DNA of 64,000 nucleotides from assembly GCA_963800975.1 (NCBI GenBank), contig CAWDDB010000008.1, positions 1,054,001 to 1,118,000 of the forward strand. The letters run 5' to 3'. A program made the position numbers and the translations under genes. Shown here piece by piece: positions 50,101 to 58,088 of this stretch; within the stretch, counting starts at the first letter, position 1, and every line of letters begins with the position of its first letter. The notes beneath the pieces are model-generated. The model was not told where the DNA came from and made no database searches. It saw only the letters and a program-made list of their open reading frames with translations. Origin of the DNA: JALYGY01 sp963800975 (lineage in GTDB: Bacteria > Actinomycetota > Rubrobacteria > Rubrobacterales > Rubrobacteraceae).

Positions 50101-50948
50101 ACCGGCACCCCGAGTTCTTCGAAGGCGGGCACCTCCCACTCGAGCCAGCCCTCGGGGCCATCGCCCTTCCGCGCGTCGGCGGCGTTCGAGCCTCCGCTGG
50201 CCAGCACGGTGGTGACGAGGCAGTCCACGCGGTCCTTGATCAGGTCGAGGGCCGCGACCCGCCCCTCCGCGTCTGCCCTCAGCGAGTAGCAGTAGACGGG
50301 CAGGGCATTCGCGCCGGCTTCCTCGAGCGCGCCGACCAACGCGTCCACGAACGCCGTGTTGCCGCCCAGGAGGTGGGTCCGGTAGAAGACGACGCCGACG
50401 GTGGGGCGGCCCGGGTTGCGGAGCGCCAGGAGGTCTTCCGGCGAAGATCCCGCGGCGAGCCGCGGATGGTAGACGCCCAGATCGGGCACCAGAGCGGGGG
50501 GCTCGAAGCCGTGCCCTTCTAGCAGAAGGGTATCCGCGACAAACCGCAAGAGGTTGGCGGTGTTCGCGACCCCGCCCCACCGCAGGTACTCGAACGCCTC
50601 GGCCACAGCGCCGGACGGCGCCGACGAGAGCGCGGTCAGCTCGGCGTCGGGCTCCGCCTCACCCCCGAAGGCCAGGAGCGGAATTCCCAGCTCCTCGCAG
50701 CGGCGGCGCAGCTCCTCGAACCCTTCGGGCCAGGCCCGCCGCCCGCCGAGCAGCCGAACCAGCACCGCGCGCGCCCCCGGCAACGCCTCGTCGAAGAATG
50801 CCGCCGGCTCTTCGATCTTCGCGGGGTTCGCGCATCGCACCCGTGGGAAGTCCTCGGGCAACAGTTCCGTCGCCTTCGCGGCGGCCAGGATCTCGGTGTC
50901 GGCGGTGGTTACGAAAAGCAGCTCCGTTGTATTCAGGCTATCTGCCAT
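47193..50948 (-). CDS. cobN: Cobaltochelatase large subunit
   Basis: 1251 aa from the ATG at 50948 (TGATG overlap with cobQ). CobN/BchH family: PTVGVVFYRTHLLGGNTAFVDAL, QGICSTSPRAAWLRSDAGLTPLD, LLSNYPTKHSRVGNAVGLDTPAS, FGENPIAIYHDPDLPPTHHYLAAYWWI, DAIVHLGKHGTLEWLPGKSLGLS, LPTGRNFYSVDPKALPS and NPKWIEAMQRHGYKGAFELSATVDYLFGYDATAG. ATP-dependent insertion of cobalt into hydrogenobyrinate a,c-diamide together with AAA and VWA subunits. Intact despite its length, in contrast to cbiG and cobT. Confidence 0.96.
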   Translation of the reverse strand: MADSLNTTELLFVTTADTEILAAAKATELLPEDFPRVRCANPAKIEEPAAFFDEALPGARAVLVRLLGGRRAWPEGFEELRRRCEELGIPLLAFGGEAEPDAELTALSSAPSGAVAEAFEYLRWGGVANTANLLRFVADTLLLEGHGFEPPALVPDLGVYHPRLAAGSSPEDLLALRNPGRPTVGVVFYRTHLLGGNTAFVDALVGALEEAGANALPVYCYSLRADAEGRVAALDLIKDRVDCLVTTVLASGGSNAADARKGDGPEGWLEWEVPAFEELGVPVVQGICSTSPRAAWLRSDAGLTPLDTAWQVAIPEFDGRVVSVPFSFKESVEAASPVGAPLSLYEADPERTRRLARLATRFARLGRAPNAQKKVAVLLSNYPTKHSRVGNAVGLDTPASAIRLLRQLEEAGYEVDGVPAEGDALIHALIGAGGHDLEFLTEDQLVGAAGRLDAGRYAAWFAELPEELRAGIEEHWGPPPGELYVDGSEIVVAGLSFGNVFVGIQPPRGFGENPIAIYHDPDLPPTHHYLAAYWWIIEDFGADAIVHLGKHGTLEWLPGKSLGLSSSCAPDAALGDVPLFYPFVVNDPGEGTQAKRRAHATVVDHLIPPMTRAETYDDLARLEQLLDEYYQVETLDPSKLPAIRARIWETLRDAELHRDLGVEEQPEEFGDFLNHVDGYLCEIKDLPIRGGLHVLGQAPEGEPLRHLLAAILRLGAGEVPGLRRAVGASCGLDERLLSENGGSRVEAPQGLVSRFPGAATTASDLLDRLEEAAQALLLALEERGWDATAAEAVCEEVLGTVDEGVVLALRFAADEVVPRLLRTPDEMGNLLRGLSGGYVPAGPSGSPTRGLVNVLPTGRNFYSVDPKALPSRLSWEVGQGLADDLLRRYLDEEGRYPESVGIVVWGTAAMRTQGDDVAEILALLGVRPTWNEESLRVTGLEVIPPEDLGRPRIDVTVRISGFFRDAFPNLISLMDEAVRKVADLDEPHDTNFVKKHADEEKASGADGRRSTTRIFGSKPGAYGAGLLPLIDARNWRDDEDLAEVYAVWGGYAYGKDLDGVEAREAMESNLRRTEIAVKNVDNREHDLFDSDDYFQYHGGMIAAVRALTGRSPKAFIGDSADPSRPKTRSLSEEARRVFRSRVANPKWIEAMQRHGYKGAFELSATVDYLFGYDATAGVVEDWMYRDVTRKYVLDETVRDFMQESNPWALRAIGERLLEAAERGLWSEPDPEDLDALKAAYLENEGLLEEAT

Positions 50949-52606
50949 CAGAGTTCGGCTTTCAGCTCTTGGGCTTCTTCGTCGTAACCAGGCACCGACC
51001 ACCCATCCGGAGATTCGGTGGGGGCAACCGCCCAGTTCGTCCGAGGCGGCGCGTTCGCGTCGGGAGCATCTCCGACCGCGGTCCGCTGGGCGCTCGTGGC
51101 TGACAGCCGGCCGCTGACGACGGGGAGTCCGGAGGATGCTCCGTCATCGATCAAGCGCAGCAGGGCGTCGCGATCCACGTTTTCGGAGACCAGGTCCCCC
51201 AGGGTGTCCAGCATCCTCTCGCGCACCGTGGCGAAGGACTCCTGGCCTGGCTGCCAGTCCAGGCCGCGCAGCTCGGCCACCCGGCGCAAGAACTCGCGGC
51301 GGAACGCGTCGGACTCCAGCACGCCGTGCCACGAGGTCCCGAAGACCGTGCCGACCCTGCACCCTTCTTCGGATCCATCACCCACGAAGAGCGCCTCGCC
51401 GCCCGAGCGGGCGACCCTGCCGTGCCGGATCTCGTACCCGGACACGCCGGCGTTCCCGAACAGCGGCGCCCGCCCCGCGGGACGCCCGAGCAACTTCTCC
51501 CTCTCGAAGACGGTCCGCACCGGGAGCAGCCCAAGCCCGGCGGCCTCGCCCTCCCCGCTCTCGACGCGGTCCACGATGCGTTCGCCGAGCATCTGGTAGC
51601 CGCCACAAACGCCGAGGACCGGAAGCCCGCGCCGCGCTCGCTCGGCGAAGGCGAGATCCAGTCCCCTGGAGCGCAGACCGGCGAGATCTGCGACGGTGGC
51701 CTTGGTGCCAGGGAGCACCGCGAGATCGGCCGCGAGCAGCTCCGTCGGCGAGGTGGTAAAGGAGACGAAGACGCCGGGCTCGTGGGCGAGGGCGTCGAAA
51801 TCCGTGAAGTTGCTGATCCTGCCAAGCCGCGCCACCGCAACCCGCAATACGTCCCTCCCGAGCGGAGGCCCCGTCTCCCTCCTCGCGTCGAGGGCGAGCG
51901 AGTCCTCGCCGTCGAGCCCGAGCCCGGACACGTAGGGCAGCGTCCCGAAAAACGGACGCCCGCTGAGGCGGCTCATGGCCTCGAGGCCTGGCGCGAGCAC
52001 CGCCGGATCCCCGCGGAACTTGTTGACCAGGAAACCCGCGACGAGCGCCTGATCCTGCGCCGAGAGCAGCGCGAGCGTCCCGTAGAGCGAAGCGAATAGC
52101 CCGCCCCGGTCTATGTCGCCGACCAGCAATACGGGGATGTTCGCGGCCCGGGCCAGCCCCATGTTGGCGAGGTCGTGCGCCCGCAGGTTTATCTCGGCCG
52201 GGCTGCCTGCGCCCTCGCAGACGACCACGTCGAACCGATCTTTCAGGTCCTCGAGCGACCCCAGGACGACCGGAAGGAGATCCCTCTTCATATCCCCGTA
52301 GCTTCGCGCCGTCGCCGTAGCCCACGGCTTTCCGAGCACGACGACCTGCGTGTCGCGCGCCGAGGGCTTGAGCAGCACGGGGTTCATCTTTGCCTCCGGC
52401 TGCACCATCGCGGCCTGGGCCTGGGCCGCCTGGGCTCGGCCTATCTCAGCCCCCTCGCGCGTCACGAAGGAGTTGAGCGCCATGTTCTGCGCCTTGAAAG
52501 GCGCCACGCTGACGCCTTCGCGCGCGAGCCAGCGGCAGATGCCCGCGACGACGACGCTCTTGCCTGCGTCCGAGTGGGTCCCGGCGACGAGCAGGGTTCG
52601 GCTCAA
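50948..52606 (-). CDS. cobQ: Cobyric acid synthase
   Basis: 552 aa from the TTG at 52606 (TTGA overlap with cbtA). Dethiobiotin-synthase-like domain first (LLVAGTHSDAGKSVVVAGIC, APFKAQNMALNSFVTREGAEIGRAQ, VVCEGAGSPAEINLRAHD) and a glutaminase domain with nucleophile Cys in GLPVLGVCGGYQMLGERI, then YEIRHGRV and FGTSWHGVLESD with the partner His. Amidates b, d, e and g side chains. The last ~55 residues (rich in Pro, Asn and Ser) extend past the usual ~490-510-aa length and look unstructured. Confidence 0.95.
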   Translation of the reverse strand: MSRTLLVAGTHSDAGKSVVVAGICRWLAREGVSVAPFKAQNMALNSFVTREGAEIGRAQAAQAQAAMVQPEAKMNPVLLKPSARDTQVVVLGKPWATATARSYGDMKRDLLPVVLGSLEDLKDRFDVVVCEGAGSPAEINLRAHDLANMGLARAANIPVLLVGDIDRGGLFASLYGTLALLSAQDQALVAGFLVNKFRGDPAVLAPGLEAMSRLSGRPFFGTLPYVSGLGLDGEDSLALDARRETGPPLGRDVLRVAVARLGRISNFTDFDALAHEPGVFVSFTTSPTELLAADLAVLPGTKATVADLAGLRSRGLDLAFAERARRGLPVLGVCGGYQMLGERIVDRVESGEGEAAGLGLLPVRTVFEREKLLGRPAGRAPLFGNAGVSGYEIRHGRVARSGGEALFVGDGSEEGCRVGTVFGTSWHGVLESDAFRREFLRRVAELRGLDWQPGQESFATVRERMLDTLGDLVSENVDRDALLRLIDDGASSGLPVVSGRLSATSAQRTAVGDAPDANAPPRTNWAVAPTESPDGWSVPGYDEEAQELKAEL

Positions 52607-53334
52607 ACCGCGCCCTTACGGCGCGCCCGCTCGCACAGGGCCCCGAAAAGCACGCCAAGGCCGGCCCACAGCACGATCTGGGTGCCTAGCGACGAGAGCC
52701 TGAAGCTCCACAGCAGCCCGGCCGGGAAGTCTCCGGGGTCGGCCGTGGCGGGCAGCGCGAGAAACAGCACCGCGAAGACGGCGGCCAGCCCGAGCACCAC
52801 CGTGACGTGCCGCACGGGCGTGCTCACCCCCTGATCGCGCAGCAGCCCAGAGGCGTACCAGGCAGCCAGCACCGCGAGCAGCGAGAGCCCCACCATCGCG
52901 AAGTACGCCGCGGTGCGAGCCCCGATGGTCGAGGGATCTCCGACCGTTGGCGGGTTGGCCGGGTACTTGAGGAAAGGGAAGAGGGCGGCCCCCGCGAAGA
53001 TGGCCGCAGCCAGGTACAGGCTGCGGTACCAGTCGCTCTCCGAGGCCAGGCGGCCGCGAAAGTACGCGAACGCCAGCCCGAACAGCCCCCCGACGAACGT
53101 ACCCGTGAGCCCCGTGGCGAAGAACAGGCCCACCTTCTGGGTGGGGCGGTCTACCACCACGCCCTCCTCCGCGTGCGAGTGGCCCGCGCCGCTTTCGTGC
53201 GTGTGGGCCGAGGACTCTTCGAGCCCTATCGCCCGGTCGAGGAGCGGCTCTCCGGTAACGAAGGCGAATAGACCCGCCAGGAGACCGGCCAGCAACCCGG
53301 CCGCCATGCCCCGGCGCAGGTACACCGATATCAC
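52603..53334 (-). CDS. cbtA: CbtA, predicted cobalt transporter subunit
   Basis: 243 aa from the GTG at 53334 behind TAGAGGAGAAGC. Five or so membrane segments: GMAAGLLAGLLAGLFAFVTGEPL, then a His-rich loop (SSAHTHESGAGHSHAEEG), VGLFFATGLTGTFVGGLFGLAFAYF, LYLAAAIFAGAALFPFLKYPANPPTVGDP, and two more. Matches the CbtA family, found with CbtB under B12 riboswitches. The His loop is likely the external metal-capture site. Confidence 0.88.
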   Translation of the reverse strand: MISVYLRRGMAAGLLAGLLAGLFAFVTGEPLLDRAIGLEESSAHTHESGAGHSHAEEGVVVDRPTQKVGLFFATGLTGTFVGGLFGLAFAYFRGRLASESDWYRSLYLAAAIFAGAALFPFLKYPANPPTVGDPSTIGARTAAYFAMVGLSLLAVLAAWYASGLLRDQGVSTPVRHVTVVLGLAAVFAVLFLALPATADPGDFPAGLLWSFRLSSLGTQIVLWAGLGVLFGALCERARRKGAV

Positions 53335-53347
53335 GTTTGCTTCTCCT

Positions 53348-53563
53348 CTAGTGGCAGGGAACGGCGAGCAGGTGGCGCCCGTCGTGCGCGAACTCGTGCA
53401 GGTAGTCGGTCGTCCCGGCCGCCTGCCCGAGCAGGGGCACGAGCAAATCCCCGCTGGCGGAGAGGAGGACGAAGAGCATGCCAAGGAGAAGCAGCGTCAG
53501 CAGCCAGCTCCACAGCGGCATCTCGCCCAGGGAGATGCGTCGATCTAGAGGGTGCCTTTCCAC
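53348..53563 (-). CDS. cbtB: CbtB, predicted cobalt transporter subunit
   Basis: 71 aa from the GTG at 53563 behind GGAGG. One transmembrane segment (WSWLLTLLLLGMLFVLLSA) and a His-rich C-terminus (DYLHEFAHDGRHLLAVPCH), as in CbtB. First gene after the cobalamin riboswitch and 13 bases before cbtA, as in other genomes. Confidence 0.88.
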   Translation of the reverse strand: MERHPLDRRISLGEMPLWSWLLTLLLLGMLFVLLSASGDLLVPLLGQAAGTTDYLHEFAHDGRHLLAVPCH

Positions 53564-53609
53564 GGGAACCTCCTTCTCGGGGTCCTCGCCCCGGCCGGAA
53601 TCTTGTGGG

Positions 53610-53790
53610 CGAAAGGCCAGTCTCCTGACTCCCGGATCCCCGCTCCCCCCGCCTTCCCGCCTGACCCAGGCGGTGGCATTGCCATCGGGTTCGCTCCCCG
53701 GTCACAGTGGCGGGACCGCGCCGGACTCGCACCGGCTTCCTGGGCCCCTTCGCCCCCTGCTTGCCTTGCCGGCCAGCATAGCCGTGGCCC
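53610..53790 (-). ncRNA. Cobalamin riboswitch
   Basis: Read on the minus strand: GGAAGCCGGTGCGAGTCCGG, GCGGTCCCGCCACTGTGACC (with B12-box-like GCCACTG at 53711-53705), a variable arm, then GGCGGGAAGG and GAGTCAGGAGACTGGCC. These conserved blocks in this order define the AdoCbl riboswitch. It ends ~45 bases before cbtB, so binding of B12 would shut down the whole B12 operon either by masking the ribosome site or by termination. Confidence 0.94.
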
Positions 53791-53845
53791 CGGCGCGCGT
53801 CAACCGCCGGGGACGTCCGGCGGCGTGGTATAACGTCCGCTCCCA

Positions 53846-54514
53846 ATGCAAAGCCTCCCGGACCTCATCGCCTCCATCCCCGACTCCCCCCAGGGGATAC
53901 TCACCTTCGTCGCGGGTCTGCTGCTCTCCCACGGGTACATCGTGATCTTCGTGGGGGCGGCGCTCGACAACTTCGGTCTTCCGGCCTCGGGCGACGTGGT
54001 GCTCTTCGCGGGCGGGTGGTACGCGAACCTCGGAAGGGTCGCTCTGCCGCTCGTGATGCTCGCCGGCTTCGGCGGCGCCCTCGTCTCGGACAACGCCGTC
54101 TACTGGATCGGGCGCATCGGCGGGCGCCCCCTGGTCAACCGCGTCCTCAAGATGCGTTTTCTCCACTTCCTGATCAACGAGGGCACACTCGAGAAGGTGG
54201 AAAGGTCTTTCGAGGCCCACGGCGGGAAGATGGTCTTCGTGGGGCGCTTCGGCCCGGGCCTCAGGAGCATGACCCCGCTTTTCGCCGGTGTGAGCAGGAT
54301 GAGGTATTACAAGTTCCTCCCGTACAACCTCTCGGCCGCCGCCGTGTGGGCCATCGCGTACACCCTTGTCGGCTACACCTTCGGCGCGTACTGGAGCGAC
54401 CTGCTCGCGGTCGCCAGGTCTTTCGGCTACGGCATCGTCGCCCTGGTCGTCCTGGTCATCGCCGCCGTGCTGCTCAGGCGGTTCCTGAGAAGGCGGCGGC
54501 GGGAGGAGGAGTAG
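53846..54514 (+). CDS. DedA/SNARE-associated family membrane protein
   Basis: 222 aa. DedA motifs: FVGAALDNFGLPASGDVVLFAGGWYA, LVMLAGFGGALVSDNAVYWIGRIGGR, FEAHGGKMVFVGRFGPGLRSMTPLFAGVSRM. Several membrane segments; a basic C-terminus (RRFLRRRRREEE) stays inside. Family members are phospholipid scramblases or flippases needed for envelope homeostasis. Divergent from the riboswitch operon. Confidence 0.9.
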   Translation: MQSLPDLIASIPDSPQGILTFVAGLLLSHGYIVIFVGAALDNFGLPASGDVVLFAGGWYANLGRVALPLVMLAGFGGALVSDNAVYWIGRIGGRPLVNRVLKMRFLHFLINEGTLEKVERSFEAHGGKMVFVGRFGPGLRSMTPLFAGVSRMRYYKFLPYNLSAAAVWAIAYTLVGYTFGAYWSDLLAVARSFGYGIVALVVLVIAAVLLRRFLRRRRREEE

Positions 54515-54552
54515 GTGGCGCGAGGTCGGCCGCGAACCATCCCCTTCCCGGG

Positions 54553-55815
54553 CTAGCCTTCACTCTGCCCGCGCAGGGATTCCAGGACCGTAAGGGCGAC
54601 CATCACGAACGCCACAAGCCCAACGAACGCGGCCGGCGACAGCGGAGCGGCAAGCGCGGCGAGAACCACGAGAAGCGCCGCGATCCCAAGGCGGGTCAGC
54701 ACGGCGCGGTCGCCGGCGGCTCCCTCGTTCACCCTGTCGACGAAGGCGACGCCCGCCAGGTAGAAGCCGACGCCCCCGGTCAGCACGAGCCTGGCCCCGA
54801 GTCCGTAGTCGCCGCCCGCGGGGGCGGCCGCCGCGAGGGCGACCTCCGCGGTTGCGGCGGCCTCGATGGCGAGCTGGGCACCGACGCCGAAGGCGGCTAT
54901 CCCCGCGTAGACGGCGAAGTGGCCGTACCCCCAGAAGAACGCGGGGCGCGGGCCGAGCTCGATCCCGGAGGACCCGACGTGGTCGAAGTACTGCCACCAG
55001 ATGCAGGCAGCCACCGCGAAGCCGAAGACGGCGGCCAGTACCGCGGACGGTTGCCAGTCCGTATCGGCCGTGCCGACGACCACGGCGAGCACCGACTCGC
55101 CGAGCACGATGATCGTAAAGAGGCCGTAGCGCTCCGCGATGTGGCGCGGATGGAAGCTCATCCGCGGGTTCGACATGGTGCGCACCGCCAGGATCGGGCC
55201 CAGGAGCTCCACGAAGAGCCCCACGGCCCACACCGCGTACCGGATCGGCTCAGGCACCAGCAGCGAGGAGAGCCAGATGGCCGCGCCCAGCGCGTTGCCG
55301 ATGGCGTAGAGCGTCGCGAAGGGACGCAGGTCCGCGGGGACATGCCGCCGCGCCCTCAGGAACAGGCCGGTTATCAGGAGCCGCATGGTCGAGTAGGCCA
55401 GCACGAAGCTAACCGAGGCATCCGGCTCGACGCCGACCTCCCCGACGGAGGCGGCCAGGCCGAGCATCGCGAGCATGGCGGCGAGCAGCGTGAGGCGGTA
55501 GGGGACATCGTCGTTGTCGAAGGCGGTTCCGTACCAGGCGAAGATCATCCACGACCACCAGACCGGTACGAAGAGGCCGACGAAGCGCAGGGCCCCGCCG
55601 AGGTTGGGTTCGTCGTGCAGACCCCCGGCGAGCACCGCGACCGCGACGACGAAGCAGAGGTCGAAGAACAGCTCGAGCGGGGTCGACGTGCGCTCCTCCG
55701 CGCGCTGCTCGGGGGTGAGGTTGCGCAGGGCCTGCGGCCGCACGAAACGCGACCGCTGGCTAGCCGTCTCCCCGGAACGGCCAGGCTTCTGGCCTGTTCC
55801 AGATACGTCGCTCAT
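54553..55815 (-). CDS. ltrA: Low temperature requirement A (LtrA) family membrane protein
   Basis: 420 aa from the ATG at 55815 (ATGA overlap with the peroxidase). About ten to twelve membrane segments. LtrA motifs: EERTSTPLELFFDLCFVVAVAVLAGGL, VWWSWMIFAWYGTAFDNDDVPYRL, HIAERYGLFTIIVLGESVLAVVVG, WWQYFDHVG and WGYGHFAVYAGIAAFGVGAQL. Function unclear in bacteria apart from cold growth in Listeria. Translationally coupled to the haem peroxidase upstream. Confidence 0.9.
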   Translation of the reverse strand: MSDVSGTGQKPGRSGETASQRSRFVRPQALRNLTPEQRAEERTSTPLELFFDLCFVVAVAVLAGGLHDEPNLGGALRFVGLFVPVWWSWMIFAWYGTAFDNDDVPYRLTLLAAMLAMLGLAASVGEVGVEPDASVSFVLAYSTMRLLITGLFLRARRHVPADLRPFATLYAIGNALGAAIWLSSLLVPEPIRYAVWAVGLFVELLGPILAVRTMSNPRMSFHPRHIAERYGLFTIIVLGESVLAVVVGTADTDWQPSAVLAAVFGFAVAACIWWQYFDHVGSSGIELGPRPAFFWGYGHFAVYAGIAAFGVGAQLAIEAAATAEVALAAAAPAGGDYGLGARLVLTGGVGFYLAGVAFVDRVNEGAAGDRAVLTRLGIAALLVVLAALAAPLSPAAFVGLVAFVMVALTVLESLRGQSEG

Positions 55816-57194
55816 CGCGCTCCTGCCCCGAAGGCGACGAGGTCGGCCATCCTGAAGTCGCCCGACTCGGACGCAGGCAAGGCGGGCCTCCAGCCGGGAT
55901 CGGCCCGCCTGTACGAGCCGGGATCGGCATCGAGCAACCCGACCAGGACCTCCGCGACGATGCGTCCTCCTACTGGTCCCAGGTGCCCCCCGCCCGCGCG
56001 CACCTCCGCCTCCTTGAGCACGTAGTACCAGAGCGGCGTCTCGGCGCGCCAGTCTGACCCGAGCCCACACTCCTCCGCGCTCAGCGGCTCGACGCCCATC
56101 GCGCGCGCGACCGCCTCGCCTGAGGGCAGGCCTAGCGCGGCGCCGCGCTGCAGGTCGCGGGCGGCCAGCGAGTGGTGCTCGGGCACCTCGGTGTGGCCGA
56201 CTATCTGCTCCGGCAGGTCTATGAGGGCGTGCGTCAGGCTCGCGACCAGCCGCCTGCTCGGCTGCGGCCCGTGTTGCGCCCCGGGAAGGTCGAAGAAGTA
56301 CGACCAGTCAATGACCAGCTCGCTCGCGACGCGCCCGCCGCCGAGGCAGTCCGGGAAGATCCGCGCCTCCCCGATCCGGTCGTTCAGGCGGTACGTCGGC
56401 GTGATCTGGGAGTGCCCGAACCGGTACGCCGCGTCGGAGAACTCGACCGGTAATGTCGGGTTCGCGCCGGGCTCGTAGTACTCGCGCCCGCTGGACACGA
56501 CCTCCGCCGCGACGCCATCCCCAACCGAGAGCGGCAGGAACTCGTGGGCGACGATCCACTGGTAATGCCAGCTCACCAGGCGCCGCGCCTCCTCGAAGAC
56601 ATCAGCGTCCGGCGTCCCCTTCTCGCGCAGCCAGTCGACGGCGCGGTTGTGGAACCGCAAAAAGGCCACGTGAAGCTGCGAGATAAGCAGGTGCACGTCG
56701 TTGCGGGGATCCCCGACCAGCGCGACCCCCTGGTGGTTGCGGGGCAGATCGACGAGCCCTCCGGCCGCATCCGGGCCGATGAGCAGCTTGTCCGGGTCTT
56801 CCCTGTCGTAGAGAAACGGGTTCCCCACGGGCCCGTCGCCGTAGAGGCTCTCGAGGTCGAGGCGCGGGGCGCGGGAGTTGGTCAGCTCGCCCGCGACGGC
56901 GTGGCGGGCCAGGAGGGACCTGTCCGCGGTGATGTCGTGGGCGACGAACTGGCCGAGGATCATGAACCCCGCGGGGATGCGCGGGTTCTCCAGGGCCTCG
57001 TCGACTACGGGCAGGGTGGCGTCCATGCGCGAGGAGGCTCGCCCGAGCGCGACCGCGCTGTCGAGGTCCACCTCGCACGAAGGGAGCCCCGGAAACATCT
57101 GTCCGTATTTGCCCCCGAGAGAAGGCTGCGCGTCCTTGAGCTCGGGGTTCACGACGCAACTGTGGGTGCCGGGCCTGACGCCCTCCGTCACCAC
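55812..57194 (-). CDS. Animal-type haem peroxidase family protein
   Basis: 460 aa. Motifs: GFMILGQFVAHDITADRSLL with the distal His (about His86), SRAPRLDLESLYGDGP, VALVGDPRNDVHLLISQLHVAFLRFHNRAVDWL, AYRFGHSQITPTYRLND with the proximal His, and ARDLQRGAALGLPSGEAVAR. These mark the peroxidase-cyclooxygenase superfamily. No signal peptide, so probably cytoplasmic. Substrate unknown; bacterial members may oxidise halides or fatty acids. Confidence 0.88.
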   Translation of the reverse strand: MVTEGVRPGTHSCVVNPELKDAQPSLGGKYGQMFPGLPSCEVDLDSAVALGRASSRMDATLPVVDEALENPRIPAGFMILGQFVAHDITADRSLLARHAVAGELTNSRAPRLDLESLYGDGPVGNPFLYDREDPDKLLIGPDAAGGLVDLPRNHQGVALVGDPRNDVHLLISQLHVAFLRFHNRAVDWLREKGTPDADVFEEARRLVSWHYQWIVAHEFLPLSVGDGVAAEVVSSGREYYEPGANPTLPVEFSDAAYRFGHSQITPTYRLNDRIGEARIFPDCLGGGRVASELVIDWSYFFDLPGAQHGPQPSRRLVASLTHALIDLPEQIVGHTEVPEHHSLAARDLQRGAALGLPSGEAVARAMGVEPLSAEECGLGSDWRAETPLWYYVLKEAEVRAGGGHLGPVGGRIVAEVLVGLLDADPGSYRRADPGWRPALPASESGDFRMADLVAFGAGAR

Positions 57195-57347
57195 GACCTC
57201 CTCGCTTCTACCGCCCGTCTACTTGCGTTCACTGTACACCGGGCGATGGCCCCGAACACCGCCCGAACGGCTAGGTTTTGTCGCCGCGGGTAGAGTGGCG
57301 GTCGCCCCCGGCCCGAAGGGACGCGATAGGAAGTATCGGGCTACGGA

Positions 57348-57560
57348 TCAGGGCTTGTCTCCCGGACCATCGTCGGTTATCTGGGGGCTGGGTTCGTCGC
57401 GGACCATGGATATGGCCACGTACTGCGGGTACAGACGCCCGCTCTGGGGGTTTCGCCAGATGGTCTTGCCGCTGCCCCGCTCGACGAGCTCCCATCCGGC
57501 GTTCTGCAGCTCGTCCATCTGGCGGCGCTTCTCGTTGCGCGGACCGGACTTCTCGCTCAA
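57348..57560 (-). CDS. Small hypothetical protein
   Basis: 70 aa from a TTG behind AAGGAGGGCAGCT. N-terminal charged helix RNEKRRQMDELQNAGWEL, then ERGSGKTIWRNPQSGRLYPQYVAI, a short beta-hairpin, and a Pro/Asp-rich tail. No family recognised. Confidence 0.6.
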   Translation of the reverse strand: MSEKSGPRNEKRRQMDELQNAGWELVERGSGKTIWRNPQSGRLYPQYVAISMVRDEPSPQITDDGPGDKP

Positions 57561-57659
57561 AGCTGCCCTCCTTCGACAGGAAGATCCGGGCTAGACGCCC
57601 GACCCTCCCGTGTGGCTGCCGATAGTATTGGCCGGTACTCGCGGCCGAACAGTGAACCT

Positions 57660-57944
57660 TTATACCGCGTATCGCTGGGTGAAGAAGTCCGCGTAGTAAC
57701 GGGCCCAGTTCGCGCCCGGGGCGTTGAGCGGCTGCTCGTTGGCGACCCAGATGAGCAGGTAGACGAGCTCGCTCTTGGTGAAGCTCGCCCCCAGAAGCGG
57801 GCCGAGTCTCTCGTGCAGGTAGCCAGCGTACCAGAGCGGCCATTCGGGATCCGCGCCATCCGTCTCGATGTACGCCTGGTGGTGCGCCTCGCCGGTCTCG
57901 CGGAAGAGATCCTCCAGTTGCCGGGTAACGTCCGACCCGCCCAT
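57660..57944 (-). CDS. Small hypothetical protein
   Basis: 94 aa from the ATG at 57944 (CGGAGGCAGC upstream). Helical, with DVTRQLEDLFRETGEAHHQAY, DPEWPLWYAGYLHERLGPLLG and NWARYYADFFTQRYAV: Trp/Tyr-rich helices at regular spacing. No family name recognised. Confidence 0.65.
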   Translation of the reverse strand: MGGSDVTRQLEDLFRETGEAHHQAYIETDGADPEWPLWYAGYLHERLGPLLGASFTKSELVYLLIWVANEQPLNAPGANWARYYADFFTQRYAV

Positions 57945-58088
57945 GCTGCCTCCGCTTGTAGCCGTTATTTCTTTTGCCACTATAGCCGCGGGCCGATGGG
58001 GGGCGCAACGCTCGGGGGAGCGGTGACCCGGCCTGCCGCGACGCGCTCGACTTCGCTGGTAGACTCCCTCCCAAGGAGGCAAGACGCG

